A stretch of 64,000 nucleotides of DNA from Micrococcaceae bacterium RIT 802 (GCA_016892645.1 JAFEMX010000012.1:62001-126000), one strand, 5' to 3'. Counted from the first letter of the stretch, positions 1 to 8,362 are shown. The notes: generated from the sequence alone by a model not told the origin. Made by a program: numbers and translations.

Positions 1-1
1 C

Positions 2-163
2 GTGGTGAAGGTCAACGTCGACGAAAATCCGGGCATCGCCGCGAAGTATGGCATCACCAGCATCCCGGCAGTGTACGTCTTCGAAAACGGTGACCACGTG
101 GCCACTTCGATCGGCGCCAAGCCGAAGCAGGCCCTCGAGCAGGAGTTTGCTGCCTACCTTTAG
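2..163 (+). CDS. trxA: Thioredoxin, C-terminal fragment (cut by window edge)
   Basis: Only the last 53 residues are present. They match the thioredoxin C-terminal half: VNVDENPGIAAKYGI, then SIPAVYVFENG with the cis-proline of the family, then a closing amphipathic helix. The CGPC active site would lie upstream of the window. Thioredoxin is the cytosolic disulfide reductant. In Micrococcales trxA normally sits near parB on the same side of the origin, so this gene marks the left edge of the island inserted at 0.4-11.2 kb. A Rho-independent terminator follows about 45 bases after the stop. Confidence 0.93.
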   Translation: MVKVNVDENPGIAAKYGITSIPAVYVFENGDHVATSIGAKPKQALEQEFAAYL

Positions 164-208
164 ATCAGGCTGCCCGCGCCGTCGTTGAGCGACCAAAGCG
201 TGGCGTAA

Positions 209-248
209 GGGGACCGTAGCCGTCGTATGGCGGCAACGGTCCCTTTTT
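209..248 (+). terminator. Intrinsic terminator after trxA
   Basis: GGGACCGT pairs with ACGGTCCC around an inner gccg/cggc stem, and a run of five T follows at 244-248. It lies about 45 bases past the trxA stop. It probably marks the end of native chromosome before the island. Confidence 0.8.
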
Positions 249-544
249 GCATCCTGGAAGCTACGACTGCGCCAACACCATCAAACGGATGAGGGATCCC
301 CGCTTCGAACGCCTGGCCATGCCGCCGCCGGCAGCAGGCCGGACAAGGGCCGTACAGCCCGCTCAGAGCACTTCGTCGCACCGCGGTAGACGGGCCCCCC
401 TGATGGTCTGCGTCGCGACGCCTGGAACGGCTGACTAATTGAAACTTTGGAGGCCACCCGATATTGCCTCTCGGGGCCAGTGATATTGCGGGAGGGGGCC
501 AGTAGCCGCAGCGGTGGGGGCCACCGGCTCCCACCGGCGTGTTC
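249..544. other. Gene-free stretch with tandem repeats of an older IS end
   Basis: I see no convincing gene here. At 460-481 and 482-503 two tandem 22-base units both begin GATATTGC and end GGGGCCAGT, differing only in the middle five bases. Further GGCCACC and GGGGCCACC motifs flank them. Multiple short repeats of this kind are typical of IS21-family ends, so this is probably the terminal region of the older IS whose istB remnant starts at 545. The bases 249-430 hold nothing I recognise. Confidence 0.5.
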
Positions 545-583
545 TCACTGGTTCATCGTGGCGTGCTCGCGCAAGTTGAGGTT
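545..583 (-). pseudogene. Last codons of the older istB
   Basis: The minus strand reads NLREHATMNQ then TGA, matching the usual IstB ending after ETG. It is the continuation of the remnant at 10845-11150 across the IS21 insertion. Confidence 0.6.
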
Positions 584-610
584 TGTCAACGCCAACCGAA
601 AATAGGGCCA
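584..610 (+). repeat. IS21 terminal inverted repeat, istB side
   Basis: These 27 bases are the exact reverse complement of 10818-10844. A diverged second copy follows (TGCCAATTGAAAACAGGGC), as in the multiple terminal repeats that IS21 transposases bind. Confidence 0.85.
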
Positions 611-646
611 GTTCTGCCAATTGAAAACAGGGCATTCGTTGTGGTT

Positions 647-1405
647 TTAGTTTGCCAGAGTCTGCGGCTTGATTCGGCCCTGGAGCCGGTAGCTGTTGCC
701 GGTGAGGTTGATGACTTCGGCATGGTGGACGATCCTGTCGATCATCGCCGAGGCTACGGTCGCGTCCCCGAAGACGTCGGCCCACCGGCTGAAGGACAAA
801 TTGCTCGTCAAGATCAGTGACGCATGTTCGTACCTGGAGGAGACCAGCTGGAAGAACAGGTTCGCTGAGTCCTGGTCGAAGGGGATGTATCCGACTTCAT
901 CGCAGATCAGCAGCTTGTAGCGGCGCAGTCTGGCTAGTTCCGCAGCCAACTGTCCCCGGTCGTGGGCTTCGGCCAACCGGGCCACCCACCCGACCGCTGA
1001 ATCGAAGAGCACCCGGTGCCCGGCCTGGGCGACCTTGATCCCGATCCCCGTGGCCAGATGTGTCTTGCCGGTGCCCGGCGGGCCGAGGAGGACCACGTTG
1101 CGGGCTTCGTGCAGGAACGTTCCCGTTCCGAGGTGGGCGAAGAGGTTGCGGTCCGCTGCCGGTTGGTGCGCGTAGTTGAAGTCTTCCAGGGTCTTGTGGC
1201 CCGGGAACCGGGCCGCGCGGATCCGCAGCGCAGCACCGGAGGCCTCCCGCTCGGCCACTTCCCGACTCAAGACGGCTGCCAGGTATTCCTCGTGGGTCCA
1301 TCCGCCTTGCCGTGCTTGCTCACCTAGGGCCTGGTACCCGTCGCTGATCCTGGGGGCACGCAGTGCCCGCGCGTAGTACTCGATGCCCGAGTCCGTCCCG
1401 CTCAC
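647..1405 (-). CDS. istB: IS21 helper ATPase IstB
   Basis: The 252-residue AAA+ ATPase assists IstA in target selection and strand transfer. It has a Walker A motif GPPGTGKTH about 110 residues in, a Walker B LLICDEVGYIPFD, a sensor LTSNLSF, and the usual C-terminal DRIVHHAEVINLTGNSYR. The length is normal for the family and the frame is intact. Its GTG start overlaps the istA stop as GTGA, so translation is probably coupled. Because istA is broken upstream, the gene is likely not expressed as part of a working transposase. Confidence 0.95.
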   Translation of the reverse strand: MSGTDSGIEYYARALRAPRISDGYQALGEQARQGGWTHEEYLAAVLSREVAEREASGAALRIRAARFPGHKTLEDFNYAHQPAADRNLFAHLGTGTFLHEARNVVLLGPPGTGKTHLATGIGIKVAQAGHRVLFDSAVGWVARLAEAHDRGQLAAELARLRRYKLLICDEVGYIPFDQDSANLFFQLVSSRYEHASLILTSNLSFSRWADVFGDATVASAMIDRIVHHAEVINLTGNSYRLQGRIKPQTLAN

Positions 1406-2157
1406 GGCGCGGTCTCCGCGAGCTCACTGGCATCGTCGGGGATCGAGAGGCCAAAGACCTCGTCATAGATCGACAGGTCACGGACTTGGACGCCGGGCGA
1501 AGTCGGCCGTTTCATCGTCCGGTACGCCCGCCGCAGTTCCGCGGCCTTGGCCAGGTGGCGTTTATCCGTCAGGACCTGGTGCCGGGCCCAGTCCCGGTCG
1601 TGGACGGCCAATACCTTGCCATCGCAGGTGACCCTGACGGTTTCGAGGTCACAGCTGACATCGACGATGCGCCCGATCGCGGAGGGATCAACGGAGTAGT
1701 CGTTGGCGAATACCCTGACGTAGTAGTCCCGCGGAAGCCTGATGCTCTTGCGCAGCATGGTTTCCGGCGCTATTGGCGACAGGGCCCGCATCGCCGCCCG
1801 GTCGTGGACGATCAGATCCGCGGGCCGGCCATGATGCGAGCGCGAATACCGTGCATTTGCCCGCGGTAGCCAACCTGCGAGTTGGGCGTTGAAGTCGGAG
1901 GGATGGCTGAAGGTACGTCCGGGCATGAAGCCTCGGCGGAAGAACCCGTTCATGCGCTCGACCATGCCCTTGGATTCCGGATCTTTGGGTGGAAGGAGCC
2001 TGATCTCGGTTCCCAGGACGCCGGCAAAGGAACTGGCGGCCTCGGTGAGCTTGCCCCGGCCGATGCCGGTCTCGTTGTCCCAGACCAGTTGTTGTGGAAC
2101 GGCTGCCGCGTCCTGCAGCAGTTTCCACATTCCCCCGAGCAGGTCCTCGGTCGTGAG
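1402..2157 (-). pseudogene. istA: IstA transposase, C-terminal half
   Basis: This reads LTTEDLLGGMW and carries the second and third catalytic residues of the DDE domain: the Asp of LVWDNETG and the Glu of ESKGMVERMNGFF. The C-terminal DNA-contact region follows, and the frame ends in the GTGA overlap with istB. It has no start of its own. Its first codon follows directly in frame from the N-terminal half that ends at 10298, with no residue lost or gained, giving a reconstructed protein of about 419 residues. The break separates the first catalytic Asp from the other two, so the transposase is inactive as it stands. Confidence 0.9.
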
Positions 2158-2160
2158 CGG

Positions 2161-3224
2161 CCCGTGGGTACGACCGTGCCGAACCGCAGACAGCGGTCCG
2201 CCAGGAACGCGAAATGCACCGGGTGTCTTTGGAGCGCAAGGTACGGGCAGCATCGACCGCCGCGAGCACCGAAGCGGACTTCGTTCGCCAGGGTCGGAAC
2301 ACCGGCTTGTTGATGCGCCCGAGGTACGCGAAGAACACGACTGATGTAGTCATTGGGTACTCCGTTGCGGAGCGTCCCCGCAGCGGGGAACGGCCTATTT
2401 GGTTCGGTGGCGGCAGGCTCGCCCGCGACCTCGGATTGGGCCAGCTGCGCGCCCAGTGGGCCGACACCGCCCAGGACTCCCTTGATGCTGTTGCCGAGTG
2501 GAACGCGGCCGCACGAAACAAGCGCCAGGCCAATCCCTCCCAGCCGAGACTGAGCACCACCGAGATGTGGGAAACGAACACGCAGAGGGCCAGGGAAATG
2601 GCCGACCGGCTGCAGTCCATCCCCGTGGATGATCACGCCACGTGGGCCAAGGCAGCACGAGAGGCTTCCGGGGTGTTCGCTGCTTGGTCCAACCAGACCG
2701 AAGTCAGTGCGGGGCCGTTGGCGGCCACTGCTGCGGAGCTTTCCAAGACCGCCCAGCTGCGTGACTACCGCCAGCACGGCAAACCGGTGGAGCTGCCGTC
2801 GCTGGCCGGGTCCACAATGCTGCTGCTGGCAGCTGGCTCCCAGAGCAAAAGTGCGGCGCAGTCCGCGCTTCTCCTGCAGCTGATGCGTACGGCAAAGGCG
2901 GTTCACGATATGCACCAACAGTCCCAGCGCACACGCGCAAGCCGGAACCTGATGCACGTCTTCTCCAATGACCTTGGCCCGTTTGCGAGGAGCATGCCCG
3001 AACCGGCAACAGCACCAGCACAGCAAGCGGGAACTGTCACCGAACAGGTACGCAAGCCGGAGCATGATGCCATCCGGCTCCTGCACTTGGGTTCCCCGAC
3101 CTCCCTGGCCGCGTCCGTCGCGGAGGTTCGCAAGGGAAGCGTCGTGCCCACGAAGACAGAACCCGCCAAAACACGGCAGCCAACGACGCCGGGGCAGGAC
3201 AAGGACCAGGACTACGGCCGTTAG
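2161..3224 (+). pseudogene. Relaxase/mobilization protein, N-terminally truncated
   Basis: The reading frame is open from the junction onward (RGYDRAEPQTAV) with no start codon at the edge. Recognisable sequence includes SLERKVRAAS, EADFVRQGRNTGLLMRPRYA, TTDVVIGYSVA and GERPIWFGGGRLARDL. This block is seen in the C-terminal part of actinobacterial plasmid relaxases. The catalytic N-terminal domain (tyrosine and metal-binding histidines) is missing, so nicking activity is lost. An internal ATG at 2214 could start a shortened product. The family is assigned from remembered motif style, so the MOB class is not claimed. Confidence 0.7.
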
Positions 3225-3264
3225 AGAGAGCACCACCAACCGCAACCAGGAGTGTGAAGATCCC

Positions 3265-4464
3265 GTGAGTGAAGAAGGCGTTGAAGACGTTATCGAGGGG
3301 CTGCTGCGCCAGTCCATGACCGCGGCTGCGCAGCTGGGCGAACAGCTTGCCCGGGCGCGTCAGCAGTTCCTGCGCAAGGCACAAGAGCGCAGTGAGCAGC
3401 AGAACATCGAAGCGCAGCGGGCCATGGCTGCAGACCGTGCCGCGATGCGAGCCGTGGTGGTCCCGGCCAGCAAGGACGAATGGTGGAACACCGCCAAGCC
3501 CGGGCAGATCACCCAAGCCCATCTGTTGGCCGAGGCGTGGAAGGACCACGACCCCGAGGCCCTAGCCGCGTCGGAGAAGATCACCGTCGAGGTGAAGCAG
3601 CGCTACGGGATCAACACCGCCGACCTGCAAGGCGACGGCATCTACATGCAGGACCGGCTAGCCGTGCAGCAAATTGCCCAGGAACAGGTGCGGGTGGCGA
3701 AGGAGCATGCAGAGGCCATGGCGCTGGTTGCTGCCGCGCAGGCCGAGAAAATCAAGAAGAAGGCCACCGATCTGCACGAGGAGATGGAGCGCCACCAGGT
3801 GCCCCAGGACTACCTCGCAAACGAGGACCTGGTCACCGCTTTGCGCGAGGCCAAGGACGCAGCCGACACCGACGCGGCCCCGGACGCCGAACGTGCGGTG
3901 GTCGAGCGGATGCACCTGATCGAAAAGGACGGGGTGCGGGGGCCGAGTATCGAGGATCTGCGCCGGGAAATTGGGCAGAACTACCCCGGTGTTGAGGACT
4001 CACACTTCGCAGATGCGAAGTTCGTCGCCGCTGCCCGGGACTGGCACGAAGCCAAGACACTCGCCGAGGGCGGTTTCGAGGCGAGGGGCAACACCGGGCT
4101 GCAAGATCGCTACGAGAACGCGGAAAAAGAATTCTTCGCCCGTCTGGCCCCTATGGGCAAAGACATCGAGGACAAGGTCATGGCCGACCAGCGGCCCCAG
4201 TCCTCCGCACAGGGAGCAGAGGCGGCCCCAGCGCAGCCGACAGGACCGGACTACGGCTCCAAGGAGCACTACGACGTCTTCGAGGCCTCTCTGAAAGACA
4301 AAGCCAGCGACACCGACGTCAAAGCCCGTGTGGCAGCCGCCAAGGGCCAGGCCAAACACCCCAGCCAGGCCGCCAAAGCACCAACCAAGACGCCGAAGGC
4401 CCGCAAAGCCAGTTCGGGGGCCAGCGTGGGCCGTGAGAAGAGCAACGACGGTCCCTCACGCTAG
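3265..4464 (+). CDS. Charged coiled-coil protein of conjugative element, function unknown
   Basis: The 399-residue protein starts at GTG, with AGGAG about 12 bases upstream, 40 bases after the relaxase stop. It is rich in Ala, Glu, Lys and Gln, with long heptad-like stretches (QLGEQLARARQQFLRKAQER, EHAEAMALVAAAQAEKIKKK) and a Lys/Ala/Pro-rich basic tail. There is no signal peptide or membrane segment. Position after the relaxase suggests a relaxosome accessory or DNA-binding partner, but I do not recognise a named family. Confidence 0.75.
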   Translation: MSEEGVEDVIEGLLRQSMTAAAQLGEQLARARQQFLRKAQERSEQQNIEAQRAMAADRAAMRAVVVPASKDEWWNTAKPGQITQAHLLAEAWKDHDPEALAASEKITVEVKQRYGINTADLQGDGIYMQDRLAVQQIAQEQVRVAKEHAEAMALVAAAQAEKIKKKATDLHEEMERHQVPQDYLANEDLVTALREAKDAADTDAAPDAERAVVERMHLIEKDGVRGPSIEDLRREIGQNYPGVEDSHFADAKFVAAARDWHEAKTLAEGGFEARGNTGLQDRYENAEKEFFARLAPMGKDIEDKVMADQRPQSSAQGAEAAPAQPTGPDYGSKEHYDVFEASLKDKASDTDVKARVAAAKGQAKHPSQAAKAPTKTPKARKASSGASVGREKSNDGPSR

Positions 4465-4599
4465 ATCGGAGGCGGAGGAAGGACCGCGCGCCATTCGAAC
4501 TACCTCTGCCGGATCGATAGTAGATCAGGGGGCACAAGAGTGCGTTCGTCGTCTTGGTGGGACCGGCTTATTGGGTCACAAACAAAAGGGGAAAATACC

Positions 4600-4683
4600 A
4601 TGATTAAGTCCAAGGTCTTGAGCCTGAAGCCGCACGCGACGTTCGCCGGACGGCAGTCCAAGCAGAGCTACGGCCCGCGCTAA
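4600..4683 (+). CDS. Candidate RiPP precursor peptide (27 aa)
   Basis: This short ATG-to-TAA frame has a strong Shine-Dalgarno (AAAGGGGA) about 8 bases upstream. The peptide begins MIKSKVLSLKPHATF and ends QSKQSYGPR. It is strongly basic (four Lys, two Arg, one His, no acidic residue) and has no Cys. Possible azoline sites are Ser4, Ser8, Thr14, Ser20 and Ser23. It is followed within 8 bases by an 18-bp hairpin and then by a YcaO gene, the usual layout of a peptide made in excess over its modifying enzyme. No known precursor family is recognised; the assignment rests on context. Confidence 0.62.
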   Translation: MIKSKVLSLKPHATFAGRQSKQSYGPR

Positions 4684-4690
4684 ATCCGCT

Positions 4691-4731
4691 AAGACAAAGG
4701 GTGGGGACGAGAAGTCCCCACCCTTTGTCTT
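4691..4731 (+). terminator. Perfect 18-bp hairpin between precursor and ycaO
   Basis: AAGACAAAGGGTGGGGAC pairs base for base with GTCCCCACCCTTTGTCTT around a GAGAA loop. The 3' arm is T-rich (TTTGTCTT) but there is no long U run. It starts 8 bases after the precursor stop. Such an element would cap a short abundant precursor mRNA and let partial read-through supply the enzymes. Confidence 0.85.
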
Positions 4732-4762
4732 GCGCGGCCCGAGATGAGAGTGGCCATTTTCT

Positions 4763-4890
4763 GTGAACAATGAACTTTACGAGGCATACGAGAGTATTTG
4801 CTTCGAACTAAGGATTGAACCTGCCCCGAGGCTCAGATTCGATGCTGCGGTCTCAAAAGTCAGTCGCAATGCCCGTCCTTTTCCGTGGGG
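4763..4890 (+). other. Likely true N-terminus of YcaO protein in another frame
   Basis: From GTG 4763 a frame reads NNELYEAYESICFELRIEP and continues to RNARPFPWG. It is protein-like, ends in a run of six G (4887-4892), and stays open out of frame to 5113. The ycaO frame takes over at the same G run (GAGHTWVLVRE). A shift of -1, or one G missing from the sequence, would fuse the two into one protein of about 557 residues. The G run fits no standard X-XXY-YYZ slippery site, so an indel is more likely than programmed frameshifting. Confidence 0.5.
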
Positions 4891-6435
4891 GGAGCCGGTC
4901 ATACGTGGGTACTTGTGCGCGAAGACCACCGCGATGGTTGTGAGGACTGCGTTTCCTCTATTGCGGCTTTTATTGACCATTTCTACGACGGTGAGCAGGA
5001 AGCCGTCTTTTCCGATGAGCATGCTTGCGGGTTGCTCAGCGCTTTCCACACACTTCATGATCTATCGATTGCCGTCACGAATGCGTACGGAGCCCAAAAC
5101 TGGTCATGTGTAGTTCCTTCTGCCGATTGCCAACGATGCGCGGGTGCTCGATCGACTGTCACTCCCTCTGCGCTACGGGAACGCAGGCCTCCGACCGTGC
5201 GGCCAATCGAGACCAGGCATGACACTGGTGGCGACAGATCTCTGAGCGCTGAGTTCTTCGTTGAAGAAAATCGGTGGGCAATCGGATTCGCGGCAATCAT
5301 TGGGAATCCAGTCGCGGTTCCTGACATCACCTCGGTATCACTGGTCAATGCGCCCATTGGGACCAGCGCGGATCCACTACTGTGCGAAATCGCAGGCGGG
5401 AAGGGCGTCCTTCCCGACCAAGCGTTGGCGAGTTGTCTAGGCGAAGCCTTCGAAAGATACGCACTGGCTACGTCTGATCGCCGCCATGTGCTCGTCGGCA
5501 CATTGGCGCAAGTCGAACGCGCCGTCGATGTCGCCGCCATATTTGGCTTCCCGGTGTTGGACGAGCACCCGTCGATCAGCACTTTTGAACGGAATACGGT
5601 TCTGGAGTGGCTTGACGGGACAGAGCTGACCACCGGTGTCTCTGTGCGCGTCCCCGCCAACTTTGCGCTGTGCCCTTATGTGAATGGCGAGTCTGCTGTG
5701 ATCGTTGCTGGTAGCACCAACGGAGCCGCCGCCGGTGCTAGTAGGTCGGATGCCCGTGCGCAGGCCCTCCGAGAGATCGTGGAGCGCGACGCGTTTTGGT
5801 TCTACGCGAGGACGGGGGCCGATCCTCTACTGATCGACGTGACCACCTTGCCTGACGGGATCGTCGAAATTATGAGGGAGTTCGACGGCGAATTTGCCGT
5901 TGCCGCGCTGCCGAACCCATTCGAGGCACCCGTTGCGAACGTTACCTTCCGGAGCGGCAGCGCATTCCAAGCTAAATGCGCGCGAGGATCTGGGCACGCC
6001 GCGACACTCGTGGACGCCATTCGACGCGCCTTCGCCGAATGCATTCAGATGCTCTATTCGTTGGATTCGGGCATCGATGTCGAGGCGTCCCCGACCGACA
6101 TGCGCAGCCTGTGGTTCAATGGCACCGCGCTGCAGGCAATGCCCAACTTCTTTCATTCGGCCGCCCGCCCAGCCAGCCTGGAGAAAGCGAGAAACGTCTT
6201 CACGGAAAACCAGAGCACCGGTCAGCTCCTGGAGTCTGCAGCTGAACAAGGGCAGACCGTCTTGGAAATTCCGCTCGTCGGGGAGCCTGGGTTTTCGGTT
6301 GTTAAAGTTTTGATGAGTGGCGCGAGTGTCTCCGATGCCACCTATTTCGCGGCATGTGAGAGGTTGGCTGAATTCTCAGAACTGGTTGGGCACTCAAGTC
6401 CTGACGTCAAATACCATGGCTCACTCTTCATGTAA
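4885..6435 (+). CDS. YcaO-domain cyclodehydratase of RiPP pathway
   Basis: YcaO enzymes use ATP to activate peptide amides, usually forming azolines from Ser, Thr or Cys. The N-terminal part has CxxC (C19, C22) and a second CxxC (C82, C85), like the structural zinc site of E1-like or leader-binding domains fused to YcaO. The YcaO part shows GKG (172-174), CLGEAFERY (184-192), STNGAAAG (277-284), ALREIVERDAFW (294-305) and RRAFAECIQ (380-388), the expected ATP/Mg-binding blocks. The C-terminus lacks the PxPxP tail common in azoline-forming members. GTG 4885 has no Shine-Dalgarno, supporting a start upstream across a frameshift. No TfuA, dehydrogenase or protease gene is adjacent. Confidence 0.85.
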   Translation: MGGAGHTWVLVREDHRDGCEDCVSSIAAFIDHFYDGEQEAVFSDEHACGLLSAFHTLHDLSIAVTNAYGAQNWSCVVPSADCQRCAGARSTVTPSALRERRPPTVRPIETRHDTGGDRSLSAEFFVEENRWAIGFAAIIGNPVAVPDITSVSLVNAPIGTSADPLLCEIAGGKGVLPDQALASCLGEAFERYALATSDRRHVLVGTLAQVERAVDVAAIFGFPVLDEHPSISTFERNTVLEWLDGTELTTGVSVRVPANFALCPYVNGESAVIVAGSTNGAAAGASRSDARAQALREIVERDAFWFYARTGADPLLIDVTTLPDGIVEIMREFDGEFAVAALPNPFEAPVANVTFRSGSAFQAKCARGSGHAATLVDAIRRAFAECIQMLYSLDSGIDVEASPTDMRSLWFNGTALQAMPNFFHSAARPASLEKARNVFTENQSTGQLLESAAEQGQTVLEIPLVGEPGFSVVKVLMSGASVSDATYFAACERLAEFSELVGHSSPDVKYHGSLFM

Positions 6436-7591
6436 GGAATGGTGGCAATTCTTGAAACGCGCCTATGCGTTCATAATGCTCAGCGCGGCGGGCGTGGCCT
6501 GTTTCGCTTCAGTTGACGTGGTCTACTTCCAGACCGTCGGGTATTCCCTTGCGTTCGTTGGGCTGATGACTGCGGCGTTCAACATCGCCGTGACTACAGC
6601 CGAGATTCCATTTGCAATTTTGTTCGACCAGTACTCAAATAAACTTGCACTGCAATTGGGCAATCTAATTCGGATAGCAGCATTTGTCCTCTTTTTTATA
6701 AGTCTTTCCGAGCCTGGACTGGTATTGGCGCAGGTTATTGCTGGAATCGCGGTTGCCGCAATGAGCGGAACCTCAAACGCTCTGGTTGTTAATCAAATTC
6801 AGGCAATGGATGCCAACAAGATCGCAGCTGCCTTCGGCCGGATAGCCTACCTTTCGGCGTCTGCAGGCATCCTTGGTGGCGTGATCGGCATAGCCATATT
6901 CTCCGTGTGGCCGCGAGGAATTTGGATCTCTGCGATCGCGTTCTTTATCGCGGCAGGGATCGTAATTGCGACATTTAGGGATGCTAAAGCAGATATTGAA
7001 CGTATGCCACTGCTTACCTTCGTCCGCAAGGCCCTTGGTACTGCTCGTGCCCCACATGCTTGGTTGCTTGTTGTGACTAATGCAGCAGCGGTTGCCCCGT
7101 TTCTTCTCTGGCAGATCAAGTTCAACCAACAGTCACTCATGTTCCTGGCCATCGGGTATATCGGCATGAATGCAGCGAACATCTTCGGTCCCGCTCTACT
7201 GAGAATCTTCAGAATTCAAGTCAGCCACGTAGCACTGGTTGCTTCGCTCAACATCGTTGCGGCAGCCGTATTTGCTCTCGCTGACGGCCCTGTGCTCGTG
7301 TGGACCTCGTTCGTCTTGCATGTCGCTCTTCATGGCATGCTTCAGATCCTGGTCTCCGGACTGTTTCATGAAGGTGTTTCTAATGATGTCCGAGCAACGG
7401 CGGGTTCTGTCATCTCGATGGCGGACTCCTTGATCGTTGCTATCGTGGCTCCGGTGGTGGCAATCGTTGGGCAGAACTTCGGACTCGGTTGGGGCGTGGC
7501 GATCTCGGCCGTTTTGTATCTGGTCGTCGCCGTGGGCGGGTTTCAGCGCCGTATTCGCGTTGATTCCATAGTTTGCGAGAAAGTGGGTTAA
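6416..7591 (+). CDS. MFS exporter of RiPP locus
   Basis: The 391-residue polytopic membrane protein has about 11-12 hydrophobic segments. The first begins AFIMLSAAGVACFASVDVVYF, and the segment after it carries the FDQYSNKLALQLGN loop typical of MFS motif A. The chosen ATG (MAHSSCKEWW) overlaps the ycaO end by 20 bases, implying translational coupling. It probably exports the mature peptide, perhaps giving self-protection. The DNA is visibly more A+T-rich than the flanking conjugation genes, a sign of separate acquisition with ycaO. Confidence 0.85.
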   Translation: MAHSSCKEWWQFLKRAYAFIMLSAAGVACFASVDVVYFQTVGYSLAFVGLMTAAFNIAVTTAEIPFAILFDQYSNKLALQLGNLIRIAAFVLFFISLSEPGLVLAQVIAGIAVAAMSGTSNALVVNQIQAMDANKIAAAFGRIAYLSASAGILGGVIGIAIFSVWPRGIWISAIAFFIAAGIVIATFRDAKADIERMPLLTFVRKALGTARAPHAWLLVVTNAAAVAPFLLWQIKFNQQSLMFLAIGYIGMNAANIFGPALLRIFRIQVSHVALVASLNIVAAAVFALADGPVLVWTSFVLHVALHGMLQILVSGLFHEGVSNDVRATAGSVISMADSLIVAIVAPVVAIVGQNFGLGWGVAISAVLYLVVAVGGFQRRIRVDSIVCEKVG

Positions 7592-7593
7592 TT

Positions 7594-8109
7594 TTGGAGC
7601 AGCCAGCCGAATGGCGTCCCGTAATAGCTGCTTTGGCAAACGCGAATACACGACGAGTGGCGGCACGTTTGTTACTGGGTGAAGAATGGGATGCGGCCAG
7701 CGCGGGCCTTGGGGCCTCAAAACGACGTAAAGTCAATGAGGCATTGATTCGAAGCGGCTTGCTGGACGCCGAAACAGGGCGCGTTCTGCCCGAGATTTTC
7801 AGAGCCATCCTCGAAGCCAATCCGGCGGAGCGACGCCAGGGTATCGAGAGATTTGTCGACGGCAAGCGGATTCGCCAATATCCAGCAAATCTGGAGGAAC
7901 GTGGAGCGCTTCTGAGCTGGGTCGCCCGCGGGGCTTTTGAACCTAATGAGGTTCTCACCGAACACGAGGTAAATAACAGGCTCCTGCCGTACTCGGAGGA
8001 CATCGCAGTCTTGCGGCGGTACCTAGTCGATTATCAGTTGCTAGAACGGCGCACCGACGGCTCCGAGTATGCGCTCGTGGAAGCCAGCCCAGTAATCCCA
8101 GTGGAATAA
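7594..8109 (+). CDS. DUF2087 protein with ArsR-like N-terminus
   Basis: The C-terminal 70 residues match DUF2087: RIRQYPANLEERGALLSWVA, then FEPNEVLTEHEVN and LRRYLVDYQLLERRTDGSEY. The N-terminal part (WRPVIAALANANTRRVAARLLLGEEWDAASAGLGASKRRKVNEALIRSGLL) looks like a winged-helix unit of the ArsR type. A TTG start at 7594, two bases after the MFS stop, is preferred; TTG 7573 is an alternative. As third gene of the operon it could regulate the locus or take part in immunity. DUF2087 has no settled biochemical role that I can state. Confidence 0.75.
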   Translation: MEQPAEWRPVIAALANANTRRVAARLLLGEEWDAASAGLGASKRRKVNEALIRSGLLDAETGRVLPEIFRAILEANPAERRQGIERFVDGKRIRQYPANLEERGALLSWVARGAFEPNEVLTEHEVNNRLLPYSEDIAVLRRYLVDYQLLERRTDGSEYALVEASPVIPVE

Positions 8110-8362
8110 AGCCATTCGTAGGATTCAGCGCTCACCGCGGTCTGTATGGAGATTTGATATCTAACGGGCTGCGGCCGACATAGCATGCGCCTCCACCACC
8201 CCGAACTCGACAATGATCCCGCGATCGCCGCATCTGGTTATGTCCAAGTCCGTCGGAGCGGCGGTACGCATGCCCGGTAAAGGTGGAAGATAGCTTTCTG
8301 CGGAGTCGTCTAATGGTAGGAAAAGGGGTTCCTCCAAGTAATTCCAACCGAATTGGAAGCAC
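8110..8362. other. Gene-free gap between RiPP locus and DUF4913
   Basis: No gene is apparent. It lies between two convergent units. The 3' part has a small perfect hairpin (TTCCAA / TTGGAA, about 8340-8356) just before the DUF4913 stop. A stretch near 8305-8320 resembles the D-arm of a tRNA (GTCTAATGGTAGGA), but no acceptor or T-arm partner follows. Confidence 0.5.

Noticed and set aside
160-534. Minus-strand open frame of 124 codons next to trxA
   Set aside because: It covers the trxA terminator and the IS repeats, has no RBS and no recognisable product.
4886-4894. Programmed -1 frameshift at the G6 run in ycaO
   Set aside because: The codons TGG GGG GAG do not fit X-XXY-YYZ, so a plain indel or sequencing error is more likely.
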